From Cryptomeria japonica (taxonomy: Eukaryota > Streptophyta > Pinopsida > Cupressales > Cupressaceae): 64,000 nt of DNA. The DNA is taken from assembly GCF_030272615.1 (NCBI RefSeq), contig NC_081413.1, positions 552,199,136 through 552,263,135 on the forward strand, given 5' to 3'. The position numbers and the translations under genes were made by a program. Positions within the stretch are counted from its first letter, which is position 1; each line of letters starts with the position of its first letter. The notes beneath the pieces are model-generated. The model searched no databases. It was given only the letters and a program-made list of their open reading frames with translations, and was not told the DNA's origin. Shown here piece by piece: positions 11,928-24,119 of the stretch.

Positions 11928-14900
11928 CTACTCTAAATTAGAATCAAGAGGACTACAAATTCTAAAGTCCTCAAAAAAACTAAACATATTTTCCAAAGAG
12001 CCATTTGCTCCAACATTGGATAGTTTGTCAACTTCCAAGTTTGCTTGCTGGAGGACATGAGTCACTTTAAAATCTTCAAAGTCGTTCAGCAAAAGTTGCA
12101 TTCTACGCACCTGCTTGTCTAAAAGCCACGCTTCCATTCACCCTCGAGCTATCCCATTCACCACAACCTGAGAGTCTCATTCCAGATGAAGTTTTTTGAC
12201 CCCCAATTTCCTAGCCATTAGGATTACTTCTAACGCTGCATGACACTCACCAGTGTTGTTCGTTCCATCCACCAATCTATTAGCACCAATGGCTAGAGTG
12301 TTGCCCCGATCATCGTGAGCAATCATCCTAACACCCAAAGCCCCTAGGTTGCCCCTCGAAGCACCATCAAAATTAATCTTAATCCACCCCTTTTCAGGCG
12401 GAGTCCACTCAAGGATTGGAAGGCCCTTGCTCTGAAGATTACCCCTCAGCAGCCCATTAACAGGCCTGAACTTAACCAAAGGCCAGCTTGACAACACACT
12501 AGCATCAAACTGAGAAAAAGGAGTCTTGGCTAAATTCACATGAGAGGCAGCATTAGAAACTAGTTCTAAAATGGCCCTCTCCAGTCTCATCAAAAAACGC
12601 TTACAATTTTCCGCTTTTCCTTCAAACACTCTTCGATTTCTTTCCTTCCAAAGTTCCCATAAAATAGTAGAGGGTAAAATCTTCCATATGGCGGCAAAGA
12701 TAGAAGTCTTACCCAAAACCGGCCAAGATTCCAACCATTCACACAAGTTCCCAGCCATGGGGCCCTTCCAATTCAGTCTCTGCAGCCCAAAAAGCCGCGC
12801 TTTCTGAGCGAACTCACAATTTAACAGAAGATGGTCCACATCCTCCTCTGCCTTTTCATAGAGCACATAGCGGAATGGACCTGCAAACCCCATTTTCCTC
12901 AGACGATCTCTAGAGAGAATCTGTTTATTGCCAGCTAGCCAGGAAAAGGCTCCAACTTTCAGAAGACACACATTGTTCCAACACACCTTAGTTTCCCATT
13001 CCTTCGTCCTGGCCTCATTCTCCAAAAGAGAGACCCCCACTTTCATAGAGTAGCAGCCACTCTTGGACCCACACCAGACAATTTCATCCTCCTCCCTTGA
13101 TAAAGAAATTTAACGGTTATCCAAGATCTTGCTCAGATATCTTTCCTCGTCTGCCCCCAAATTTAGAACCCGAGGATCCTTCCAACTCCATCTCTGCCCC
13201 AACAAGGGCATATCTTGCGACAAAAAATCACTCACCTTTGAGCCCCAAACCTGACTAGTCTTTAAAACTATTTGCTGGGGGGCCTGAGACTCTAGTGGTG
13301 GATGGCCATCCTAGGAGTCCTGCCAAAAGTTCGCCTTACACCCATCACCAATATGCCAGGAAAGGTGATTTGTGATCAGGCTCCTACAACTCACCAAAAA
13401 GTTCCACAAAGCTGACGGTCTTGGGGGATCTCTCACTGTTAGAATCCTTTCATTTTCCCTACTATCCAATTATTTAGCTTGTAGGATTCTGACCCATCTC
13501 TGCTTTGGTTTACTATACATTTTCCATACCAAATTAGCCCCCATGGCCTCATTAATAAGCCTCCAATCACGGAGCCCCACCCCTCCCCCTCCTTTGGGTA
13601 TACAAACTCTGTCCCATGCCATGAGCGGTACTTTATCCTATTCCTGATTTCCATTCCACAAAAACTTTCTCATCTTCTGCTATATACTCTTGATGATCGA
13701 GCCTGGGAGTTTGAAGCATACCATTGGGAAGATTGGCATGGCCAATACAACTGACTTCAGCATTAGAATGCGACTAGCCAAAGAAAGCCACTTACTCTTC
13801 CATCCCTCCATCTTAGCTTTATAGCCATCTGGCAACCCTTGCCAAATGTCCATCTTACCTACTCCAGCAAAGAGCGGCATTCCAAGGAACTTACTAGGCA
13901 GTTGTCTAATCTTAATCCCAAACAATCTAGTAATAGCTCTCTGAGACCAACATTTCATATGGAAGAAAAAGATCTTCGATTTGAGCCAGTTTATTTCCTG
14001 ACCAGTGGCCCAAGAAAATTTGTCCAGAACTTTCTTTATAACCGAAGCCTTGTGCATAGAAGCCACACCAAAAAGACAGGTGTCATCAGCAAACTGAGAA
14101 TGAGTTGTGGAGTCCACCCCTTGAGCAATCTCAATACCCTTCCACAACCGTTGAGCTCTCTTGTGAGCAATCGACCGTCCAAGAACTTCAGCCAACAAAA
14201 TAAAGAGAAAGGGGGATATTGGATCCCCTTGCTGAATACCCCTAGACGTCGAAAAGAAGCCTTGAGGGCTGCCATTGACTAAAACCGAGGTTGAGAACTG
14301 CATAATCATACTAGAAATCCATTTAATCCAAGACTTACCAAACCCAAACCTTTCCAGTATAGCCATAAGGAAAGACCTATCCACCCTATCATAGGCTTTT
14401 CGAATGTCAAGCTTCAGGATCATTCTCCTCTATCTACCCTTCATAGCCTTGTGAATAGCCTCATGGGCCACAATCACCCCATCCACAATATTCCTTCCAG
14501 GAGTAAAACCACTCTGTTTGCAAGAGATCAACTTATCTAGAATTAACTTGAGCCTGTTAGCAGCAACTTTTGTGATGATTTTGTAGATGGTGTTACACAG
14601 TGAAATAGGATGAAAATCCTCCATCCCATCCGGCTTGACCTTCTTAGGGATAAGCACCACTAGAGTACAATTGAACTCCTTTAGAACAAAGCCTCTGGAC
14701 CTTCACTCTTCAACCATAGCTAGCAATTCCTCACCAAGCTCGTCCCAAAAGAACTGAAAAAAGAACACCTGAAACCCATCTGGTCCTGGTGCCTTCTCCC
14801 CACCTAACCCAAAAATAGTAGACTTAACTTCCTTCAGTGAAACAGGCTCCTCAAGCATGAAGTTGTCCTCCCTCGAAACTAAGGGAGGGATTAGCTCCAG

Positions 14901-16172
14901 CAGCTCAGTCTGCAAACCTGCCTAAGCAATCCCACTTCTCCACAAATTTTTGAAGAAGTCAACAACCTCTTTACCTATGCAGTCAGGGTCTTCAGTGATC
15001 ATTCCATCCATAAGCCGTAGGGAAAGAATTTTATTAAGACTTCGCCTAGCTTTCACCGAACTATTGAAGAATTTTGTGTTTCTGTCACCCGCTTTCAATC
15101 AGTTTTCTCACGACTTCTGTTTTCAGTAAATCTCCTCCCTCTACAAAACTTCTCCATATTTTCTAAGAAGATCTTTCTCCGTGAGGAAGTCCACTTCATC
15201 CATTCCTTCCGCCATGACTTTCGCGTTCAAATCCCCCAAGTCTCCTTCAAGCCTTCTCTTTTCATCAAAGATATTACCAAACACTTCCCTATTCTAAGAT
15301 TTTAATTTCTGTTTCACAAAGCTAAGTTTTTTGAAAAACTGAAAGGCCAAGAACCCTTCCTCCACTGGGGCCTCCTTCCACCACCCAACTACACGATCTC
15401 TAAAACTCGGTTCCCTAAACCACATCTTTTCCACCTTGAAGGGACAACGAATTGGAACTTCATCTTTCTGCACAACCAAGGAAACCGGAAAATGATCCGA
15501 TCCTGAGATGGCTAAAACCTCAGCCTCAAAAACCAAAGGGGCTAAATTCCAATCCCCTGCAAGGAAGAATCTATCAATTTTTTCAGCAATATTGGAAAAG
15601 CCTCTATGCCTATTCATCCATGTGAAATTTCCACCTTTAGCTGCCACTTCAAACAAAGCATTCCCATTAACAAAAGATTGGAAGTCCAATTGTGACCGGT
15701 TCAATCTCCTCGCCCCTCCACGCTTCTCTAAGAAAGAAAGGGTGGCATTGAAATCTCCAGCGATAATTGCTAAATGCGGCCTCACTTCCTCTAAATGCTT
15801 AGAGATATCCTCCCATAATCTGCACTTATCTACAACCAAAGTCGACCCATAGATATTAAAAAGAAAACAAGAGAAATCCATGGTCTTTGAAATTACCTTA
15901 ACCACCTGCCAATGCTTAGAACTTGACACAACTTCCACTTGAACAACCAATGGATTCCACAGAATGCCAAGCCCACCTGACGCCCCATCTGAATCCACAA
16001 AGTGCCCAGACCACCTCTGCCTTACCCCAGAAATACAAGCAACTGCTTCACGATCCAACTTAGTCTCCTGAATACAAATAACTTTTGGCTTGGCCTGATC
16101 AAAACCTCTTTTGATCAAACGTCTGTTGTCAGGAGCATTGTAGCCCCTGACATTCCAAGTTGGGAACTTCAT
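11928..16172 (-). pseudogene. LINE ORF2: endonuclease, reverse transcriptase, RNase H
   Basis: One reading frame of about 1,415 codons with at least eight in-frame stops and no net frameshift. It starts MKFPTWNVRGYNAPDNRR. The AP-type endonuclease (16172-15294) has NVRG near the start, QETKLD, GDFNA and SDHFPV near the end. The reverse transcriptase (about 14915-13680) has EKAPGPDGF, FHPISLCN, LDIRKAYDRVD, QQGDPISPFLF and the catalytic FADD (family norm Y/FADD). A zinc-binding-type linker region follows (about 13046-12700). The RNase H domain (about 12430-11990) has NFDGAS, TGECHAALE, DSQVVV and ANLEVDKLSN, matching the acidic residues of plant RNase HI domains in LINEs. The product would nick target DNA and prime reverse transcription. 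This copy cannot make it whole. Confidence 0.93.
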
Positions 16173-16315
16173 TGCTGCCCAGGAGAGAATAAGTCTCTCT
16201 CGGATCTTAGAAGTCTTGTCTGTCCCTTCATGTTGCCTGCTTCCTTGAGCAACTTCTGCCTATACTTCCTTCCTCTCAAGTTGCCTTTAGACTTAGAGGG
16301 ATTTATCTTAGTTTG

Positions 16316-17959
16316 TTAAATAGTCCTAACCTCTATCTCCCCTATTTCTACCAACAGTTCGAAAGAATCATCATTGAATCCTTCCTCCTCCTCAGACTCT
16401 AGCTCTGCTGATAATCCATTCACCTTACCTAGGGACATGTGGATGTCCTTAAAACTGATTGCTTTACCAACCACACACTGAGCCACATCTTCTGAAACTA
16501 CTAGGGACTTTGCACTTAAACCCATCCCCTGTCCCTTCACCCCATCCGCCGAGGTGTTGTAGAACCTATGCTGGGTTGGAAAACCCTCACCGACTACACA
16601 ATCCTCTAAAACGGGCCCAATCCCAACCTCCATTAGCTTCCCTTCTAAATGGGAACAACCACCCCCACCATTTCCCATACAAACTTGACCCACTTTCTCC
16701 TCAACCAGACAATCTCCTTGAACCTAAGAAAGCTTCACAGCTAGCTCACCCACTCCGCTCGACACCATCTCATCAGAATTTTCTCCAGCCAAACCAGCGG
16801 CCTTCTGCATCATATACTGACCTGGACAAGAGTCATGGGGTACTCCCATCCCTTCTTGCATGTCTGGGCTGTGACAAAGAACCCCATCCCTTACAACCTC
16901 TGGAGAAAAACTCAGATTGGTCTTCTGAGTGCCCAAGCTCTGGTCAACTTCCAAACTTGCTAACAGCTGCTCCTCTAGAGCACGATCTACCCTTCCTTTC
17001 CCCTTAAACCGAGACAAACAATCCTGTTTCTCATGACCCCATTCTTTACAGGACTTACATTTGACCATGATTTCTTCTATCTCTATATCTTGTCTCCATA
17101 CACCCTCTGGAGATCTAATCTCAACAACCTTCGGGAGCCCTGGATGAGGCTTCCACATAACATAGATTCGGGCATACATGCATGAACTAAGTTTATCAAC
17201 CACTTCATCCAACTTGATTAATCTCCCTATTTTCTCACCTATACTCTTGAAAATTTCCTCCTTCCAGTATTCATGCAAGAGATTGTACAATCTTATCCAA
17301 ACAGGAATTTCCTCAATGGTGGCTTGTCTTGGGTCAAAATTAGGGGTCCAATCCTTAATACAAAAACCAACTCCCGACATCAAAAATGGCCCTGAGTCCA
17401 TCAAGGCATTCTTCTCCTCAGCAGACCCGGCAATGATAAGAAAAAACCCATTAGTTAGAGATTTTATCTCGAAGTGGTTCCCCCATTCTTCATTGACCCA
17501 ATTTCTCACTTTGGGGAAAGCTGGCCAATCACCTCCCCATTTCATGAAGAAATCCCTGTCATGCAAGATTTGTACCGATTCCTTCCAAGCCTCTGAGTCA
17601 ATGCAAATACTGACCATCCACTTCTCAGACGTTGTCAATATCCCACCTAAGGAAAGGTCTTTTGGGGGTGCCTGGAATTTCTTCCTCAGCCTTTCCTCCG
17701 ACTGCTACTTGCTCCATTTCGGAAAGTTCATATACCTTGCATGGCCCCATTTGGATTTATCTTGCTCAAAAGGGAATTGGTTTTTCCCCAAACTGAAAAC
17801 CTCCCTTCGTCTCCTTCCCATCTCCTGCCAATGCCACTGATTTGATCGCGGGGGACACCATGGCCGCTGGTTCACCCTATGTCCATGATCATGTTCCCAT
17901 CCTCGCAACCGAGCAGCACCTCCGCCTGGAAACCCTAGCTTCCTCCTACGCTCCTCCAT
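16316..17959 (-). pseudogene. LINE ORF1: nucleic-acid-binding gag-like protein
   Basis: A single frame of 547 codons from MEERRRKLGFPGGG at 17959 to a stop at 16316, interrupted by in-frame stops near 17705 and 16725. The middle (about 17640-17000) matches the DUF4283-type domain of plant LINE ORF1 proteins: FLIIAGSAEEKN, GPFLMSGVGFCIKDW, IPVWIRLYNL. A CCHC zinc knuckle CKSCKEWGHEKQDC follows. The C-terminal third is acidic and low in conserved motifs. In this family ORF1 coats the element RNA. ORF2 begins about 140 bases downstream, the usual close spacing. Confidence 0.88.
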
Positions 17960-18388
17960 TCTTTTTCTTAATCTAGAGAGAAATTTTTTACATCTTTACT
18001 TCACACTTTCAATACCAATAAATTATACAAACTAATTTTCGCATATCTCAAAAATAAATTAAGAAATTAAACCATGAGCATGCAATTTTCACCCTATCGG
18101 TATTTGTCCCATCATTAAAATATAACTGTTCATACATCCATAACCTATCCAAAAAAATATTAATTTCAAGACGAGGTATGGGAAGCATGAAGCATAAAAT
18201 CATTGACCACCGACCGATTGAGCGGGCAGTGGGACCTCACATGCCTTGGATATGGGCCCACCACATTCCAGGCTTCTGCCCAGTGTTAAAGGCACCTTCC
18301 TTTTCAATCATAAATAATTAACAAAAATCCCCAATAATGCCCTATCATTTCATTACCAGAACAGCCCTTCACAATACCTGCATTCCCT

Positions 18389-18405
18389 AAGTGGCATACG
18401 TTTCT
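18389..18405. repeat. LINE target-site duplication, copy 2
   Basis: AAGTGGCATACGTTTCT flanks the LINE 5' end and matches 10651-10667 at 16 of 17 positions. Confidence 0.92.
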
Positions 18406-18697
18406 ATTTGCAAAGATAATGTCAAGATACTTGTGCAAAGACTTTAATTACAAGATAATGTCAAGATAATGTCAAGATACTAGTGCGAAGACTTTAATTA
18501 CACTTGGCCCGAATGAAACCCGGTGACAAGACAGGAGGAACAGAAAACTTAGCAAAAAGTGAAGTTAAAAAGTGAAATCTAATGGTAAAAAATGTTCTAA
18601 TCCTCTTGCATGTGCTCTAGAGTGTTATAAACCATTAGATTAGAATATTAGCTCTTTCCTTTCAAATAAAGAGTCACCTTTGGTGAAATAATAATAG
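18406..18697. other. Short spacer with local direct repeats
   Basis: Phrases AAGATAATGTCAAGATAC and GACTTTAATTACA are each repeated within 18410-18505. No gene seen. Confidence 0.7.
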
Positions 18698-18722
18698 CTA
18701 GCAATTGCACCTTGGTGTGCAA
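18698..18722 (-). mobile_element. Helitron-like 3' terminus (hairpin + CTAG), third copy
   Basis: On the minus strand TTGCAC, loop, GGTGCAA is followed by TTGCTAG. The flanking base is C rather than T, and the dispersed block next to the other two copies is absent. The inner sequence to 18985 resembles 8200-8435. Confidence 0.5.
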
Positions 18723-18984
18723 TGGATATGCCAAATAAGCATAGAAGGACAATTGGAGTAAATTTTGATTATTTTTTTGCCTACATTTGTGTACTATATG
18801 AGGTCAATTGGTTGACCATTTATCAAATAATATTGTTTGTCCAACATAGGTATGAATGGAGAAGTGATAGCGTCAAATTAATTATGCTTCCACTTACAAG
18901 GATTTAAAGATGATTGAAAAATCTTTGAATTAGGAAGATAATCAGGTTCAATTACCAACAAGGTCATGTTATATTTGCAACAAG

Positions 18985-19505
18985 GAGAGAGGATGATGGG
19001 AGAGATAGAGGGGTAAAGAGGGATATAGAGAGAATGAGAGGGAGAGATAAAGAGAGAGATAAGACAAAGAGACATAGAGCTAGAAGAGATAAGTATAATG
19101 AGAGGGAGAGAGAGGGGGGGAGAGAGAGAGAGAGGAAGAGATGGAAAGAGATGGATCATTGTAGGAAGTGATATAAGGAGAGGAGTAAAGAGAGGAATAG
19201 TATAGGGGTAGAGGGATATGGAGAGATAGATATAGAGAAGCAAAAACATGTAGGTATAGAGGTCTAGGAAGAGGGAGAGAGGGAGACATATCTAGAAATA
19301 GAGGGGTGGAGAGAGAGATAGAGGGAGAGGTAAGGTAGATTGATGTAGGGGGATAGAGAGGGAGATGAAGAGGGAGAGATAAATATAGATATAGATATAG
19401 ATATAGATGATGAGATAGAGTGATAGAGAGACAAAGATATGAGGAAATACAAGAAGATAGGGACAGAGGAGAAGAAGAAGAGGAGGGTGGACAGAGGGAG
19501 AGATA
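18985..19505 (+). repeat. Polypurine (GA-rich) tract, third copy
   Basis: Plus-strand purine tract of about 520 bases with GAGAGG and GATATA words. It begins about 285 bases inside the hairpin/CTAG terminus, as at 8437. Confidence 0.9.
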
Positions 19506-22165
19506 TAATTTCTACATCAAGAATAAAAATTTATAAAGATTTACTTTTAACACAATTTAATAATGACATTATATGAATAAATTAAATTAAATATTATAAT
19601 AATATTACATATGTATTCACCATTTAATAATAATATAAATTCAATAATAATTTTTAAAAATCTCAAAATAACATTCATAAAATACCAGATAAAAAATTAA
19701 ATAAAACACCCAATAAAGAAACTAATCGAGTGGCTTAATATTTTGTATGGGAAAATCAAAATAAGATGTGCATAAAAAGGTATGAGAAAATTAAATAGAT
19801 AATTGGTTAGTGAAGAACTCCCTTTGGTAAACTCCCCAATATGTGGTACTAGGTAAAAAAGTAAGTTATCTACTTTTTAATACAATGAATGGAAAGTAAA
19901 ATGAAAATTCGATACCGGCAGGGAGATGAGAGAAGTTTATTGCGTGTTCATCGATTCACGTGAGAAGTGCTACGTAATATGAATATTTATGCGAATTCTT
20001 TTGTAGGAAAACCGGTGATGGTAGAATTAATGGTAAAGTAGTATAAATACTACTCACATCCATAAATTTTGGAAATATAACAATGTACCTAATAGACACA
20101 ATATTCTATATATTAATGGTTCATTTTTTGAAATTTGGAAATAAGGAAGAAAGTTGCTCTAAAGTGAACTACAATTAGAGAATAAAAATTAAAACGTGTT
20201 ATGTGGCTTTTTGTGCATAAGTCAAATTTCAAAACTATATAAAATTAGAAGTAAAGAATAATATATTAGTATGTTGTATTAGAGTTTTTTTTCTTATTAA
20301 AGTTGAACCTATAAAATTGAAAAAGAGATATAATCAACATGTAATCAATAATAAGTCTTATGGAAATGAGAGCTAGAGCGAGGGCAACAAAAACCCTAGC
20401 CACTAATGATGGAGGAGGGTCCTCTGGTTCTTGAGCCTATGAGGGTAGCTCAGAGAATGAAGAATGTGATGGTGAATATCCTACATATGATGAAATGGTG
20501 AAGAGTTGCTTTGACGTGCTTCTTTAAATGGTTCCTCCAATGATGTGCTCATAAAAGGGCCAAAAATAGCATGAAATCCCTATTGTCAAGGTTATAATAT
20601 GTTGTATGTATGTTACTCTAAATCATAGAGCGGTTGAAGGTAGGGAAGGATAAACATGCATTTAAAGTGGTAAAGAAGAAGTTGGGGAAGCACATGAAAG
20701 CCATGAAGAAGTGTGAGGAGATACCTAATGTTATGAGAAAGATGATCTCATGTAATAGTTTTGACAAAGGTGGCATGTTTCTCAAGGATGAGGAATGAGA
20801 GTGATTGGAGATAAGATTCAGGACCCAACGATGACATCATGTGTCAATCAATAAATGTGGTAGATTAAATTTCATGATCACAAAAATTAATCATCTAAGT
20901 AGCATGAGAAATTTTTGAATTGACACTTTAAGGTGTACTTTGTGATTCAAATGGTCAAGATGAATTACATTGTATTGCATACTTTATTGGCTACTTTGAG
21001 TCATTGATCTAACATTATTATTGATTTAGCTTCTAAATCTAAATTTTGAATCTTAACCCCTTTCTCATTTCTTAAATTTCTCATCACTAATCCTTAAGAT
21101 AGGCTTGTCATGGTGAAATCATACAATTATAATAAATGTATCAGATATTGAATATTTATATATCAAAACATGATCGAAACAAAATCTTTGAATAAAGAAG
21201 AAACACACAAAGGAAATGGTATCATATCAAATAAATCATGTTCTATCCAAAATGAATGCAAAATAATAAATCCCCTGACATCTCCTAGATAGTCAACACA
21301 TAATAATATAGCAAAAATCTTAAGGTAAAACATTGCAGTTGGGCCATTTCAACACCTCTAATTCTAGTGCCTATTGGTAAGTAAGTATGTTACTAGAAAC
21401 AAAAACCACAATGACAATGACAACATGATAAGAAATATAATATTTAGAGGTTGCATATAAAACAATTTTATATACATGTTTTCAAAAATAAATTTATCAT
21501 AAAATTTCATCCTCCATTAATAAAAATATGTGTTCAAATTAAAATTTTAATTAACTATATCTTATAAAAAAATACAGAAATAACTTTTTGAATGTTTTTT
21601 AAAAATAATTCAAAATAATAATTATATTTTTTAACTTTGATTATAATAATTTATAATAAAAATAAAAATAAAAATTATAAAACAAAATATCATTAAAAAT
21701 AAATATAAATAAACATTACATGATAAAAAGACTTTTTTTAGAAAAAAAAATTGATACATTTTTAAAAAGTAGATGATAATCTTTTCAAAGATGTTTAAAA
21801 CGAATACCTATACACATAATTTGGAGAAGTTTCAAATTTTTTAAAAATAAAATAACTCATTCGCATTTATGGAGGACAAATCATATCATCTCTAATTCGC
21901 ATTTATTGTGGACAAATCCAAGTCATGGCACTAGGTACTCAAGTCCCTCAAAACCAATAATATCGTAAAAAAAATTGTTCATTCTTGGGCAATTTCCCGA
22001 TGGCTAATTTGATTCAAAGGACACGTACATCAGAGTAGACAGAATCGTACTGAAAAATAAATTTTGGCAATCACAAAGAATAGATGTGACATGTGATAGC
22101 ACGTATCGTAGGGAATAGAGGTGATGATTGACGTAGGCTGGAAGCGGATGTATATGACGGTTAAT
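19506..22165. other. AT-rich intergenic DNA, possible degenerate coding trace
   Basis: Mostly AT-rich with no intact frame. Between about 20365 and 20830 the plus strand is less AT-rich and gives broken phrases such as DGEYPTYDEMVKSCFDVLL, faintly reminiscent of the gag region of LTR elements. This is too weak to assign. The rest shows nothing. Confidence 0.45.
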
Positions 22166-22355
22166 CTCTTTCCTTTGACAGGTGGAAACGACGAGGTGAA
22201 ATGCCAGGTAAAAATAAAGTCCGTTGTGCATGGTACTGTCAGGGTGAGGGAAAGTTGCACCTCTTTCCTTTGACAAGTGGAAACGATGAGGTGAAATGCC
22301 ACGTAAAAATAAAGTTCGTTGTGCATGGTACTGTCAGGGTGAGGGAAAGTTGCAC
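22166..22355 (+). repeat. 95-bp tandem duplication
   Basis: Two copies, starting at 22166 and 22261, each beginning CTCTTTCCTTTGACA. They differ at only a few positions. No coding function is evident. Confidence 0.93.
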
Positions 22356-22440
22356 GCCTACCCGTTAGGGAGGAAAAAATGGTTCATTCGTCTCGAAAAC
22401 CGTAAAGCCAATGAGGAAAAATCGACGAACTAAATAGCTA

Positions 22441-22533
22441 CAATCGTCTTGCATCAGTTGTCGTGAATTTTGAACCATTGATGGACAAAAAGGAGCTCAT
22501 CCATTTCATAGTAGGAGACGCCTTCAGTGTAAT
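22441..22533. repeat. Dispersed repeat block, copy C
   Basis: Begins CAATCGTCTTGCAT and includes CATCCATTTCATAG and GGAGACGCCTTC, as copy B does. It runs into AT-rich DNA with no CTAG/hairpin after it, so it resembles the block without the adjoining terminus. Confidence 0.6.
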
Positions 22534-23258
22534 GATTTGATAAAATAAATAATAATGATCTAATAATTTTATAATTGAAGAATAATTTATTTAGAATCAA
22601 ATTAAATGTAATATAATAATATATTTTAAACTTTAAAAATTAAAGCTTTCAGATATCTCTCGGCTTACTTTATATACATAATAATATATATATGCTAGTT
22701 AAGATTAGAGTCAGTAGACATAGTCATACCAAATAACAAAACTGACTTTTGATGAAGAACACAATGAAAATAACATAACATGCACAACATCATAAAAACA
22801 TTAAATTATAAGTTTTCATAGTTATATTCATTTTTTTCTCACATAACCAAAACAATATTGATTTCTTCCAACTTTTATCTATTCTCCAACATATTACCCA
22901 AACTCATATCTCACTATCAACATAACCATTGCATCTCATTGAAATGTAGAAAAAAAAAATTTATAGTTGACTGTATACATTGATTGCAGTTATACCTCTG
23001 ACCAAAACTTCAGAATAAATTAACTCTTTCTATTCCTTATACACAAGGAAAGCTGATGACCAGGTTATTTCAGATTTGACCAGGATTTAGTTTAGCAACA
23101 CACTTATTACTTGTGCCCAGCAATTAAATCAATCCGGAAAGAATTATCTTTAATTCACTCCGGCAATTGGTATGAACACTGTGGCACGGAAGGTGGGCCT
23201 ATGAAGTTGACATAAATCAACTTCCATTATTGTCCTTTCAGTAGGCTGGCTATTCTTG
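22534..23258. other. AT-rich intergenic DNA, no gene seen
   Basis: Upstream of the promoter repeats of the NLR gene. No conserved frame or repeat boundary noticed. Confidence 0.6.
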
Positions 23259-23990
23259 ATTTGTCAGAGTTCTGTGCTCTTTCGATCATGATGGAACACA
23301 GCTGGTTCGGAGTGCAATTCTATCTTTTGCCCACATTGATAATTGATGAAGAATGAGCCACTTTATAGATAATTCAAGCATTTTTAGGACAGGGAAACTG
23401 TTTGACAATAGCCTGTATACATTGATTGACAGAAGGCAGGCCAATGAATTTGACATAAAGTTTGCCTTTCCCACATGTTGAGGAAAGCTACATAAATTGC
23501 GCTTGCTTTTTTGACTTGCCAAACTTCCGTGCTCTTTCCACCTTTGGCCCACATTACAATCGATGGAAAATGAACCACTTATAGATAGCCTATTTTCATG
23601 TCTACCACATACACATTTTCTTTCTTATCTCTGAGTCATATACAGCACAGAACACAGTCGTACAATTGAAAGGATAGGAGAAAATTATCACCTAGATACA
23701 TTGCGCTTGCGTTTTTCACTTGCCAAACTTCCGTGCTCTTTCCACCATGGTGGAACCAGCTGGGGTGCACTTCTATCTTTGACAATTCATGGAAAATGAG
23801 CCATGGGTTGTTATAAAAATTTGAGCTGGACTGCAATTCTCTCTTTGTCCCATATTCACAACCGATGAAAATGAACTTGGGATTATGTTAATGTGAATGG
23901 TAGTAATAATAAAGTTGAGCGGGATGCAATTTTATCTTTGCCCCACATTAACAATTCATGGAAAATGAGTCATGGCCTCCTATAAATACC
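23259..23990 (+). promoter_or_regulatory. Iterated promoter-like modules upstream of the NLR gene
   Basis: About five diverged copies of one module at roughly 23259-23370, 23492-23590, 23694-23820, 23824-23880 and 23915-23990. The fullest copies read, in order: a CACTTGCCAAACTTCCGTGC-like start, CTCTTTCCACCATGG, CAGCTGG, TGCAATTCTATCTTTG, CCCACATT, then ATGGAAAATGAGCCA and a TATA-like word. Only the last copy sits at core-promoter distance from the start codon. Duplication of an NLR promoter, or of whole 5' ends, is an inference. Confidence 0.65.
23981..23988 (+). promoter_or_regulatory. Probable TATA box of the NLR gene
   Basis: TATAAATA lies 132 bases before the ATG at 24120. Transcription would then start near 24010-24020, leaving a 5' UTR of about 100 bases. 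It closes the last repeated promoter module. Confidence 0.7.
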
Positions 23991-24119
23991 AGATCTGAAA
24001 GAGGGGAATGCCAAAGAGAAAAGCCCTTCTTATTCAGCTGGATTCATCTTCTCTAACAACGAAGATAACAGCACCACTTAGATTTTATTTATTCTCTGTC
24101 TTATTTCGTCACTATTAAG

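Larger units (their letters stand above)
10668..18388 (-). mobile_element. L1-type LINE, full-length but decayed
   Basis: A 7.7-kb non-LTR retrotransposon. Reading on the minus strand it has about 430 bases of leader, ORF1 (17959-16316), ORF2 (16172-11928), a further coding-like region (11607-10879) and a 3' end with an A-run just after an AATAAATTACATAATG-like tail. A 17-bp target-site duplication with one mismatch (10651-10667 and 18389-18405) fixes both ends and shows the 5' end is not truncated. Its base composition is clearly richer in GC than the surrounding DNA. Several in-frame stops and the TSD mismatch suggest a moderately old, inactive copy. Confidence 0.93.

Noticed and set aside
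13439-13654. A separate minus-strand frame in the LINE read as its own gene
   Set aside because: The true ORF2 frame continues through here (words such as MAWDRVCIPK and LRDWRLINEAMGANLVWKMY); the other frame is a shadow.
13372-17840. Plus-strand open frames across the LINE
   Set aside because: They are antisense shadows of ORF1 and ORF2 and carry no domain.
20365-20830. A copia-like gag trace
   Set aside because: Only one short phrase is suggestive and no neighbouring retroelement domains or LTRs were seen.
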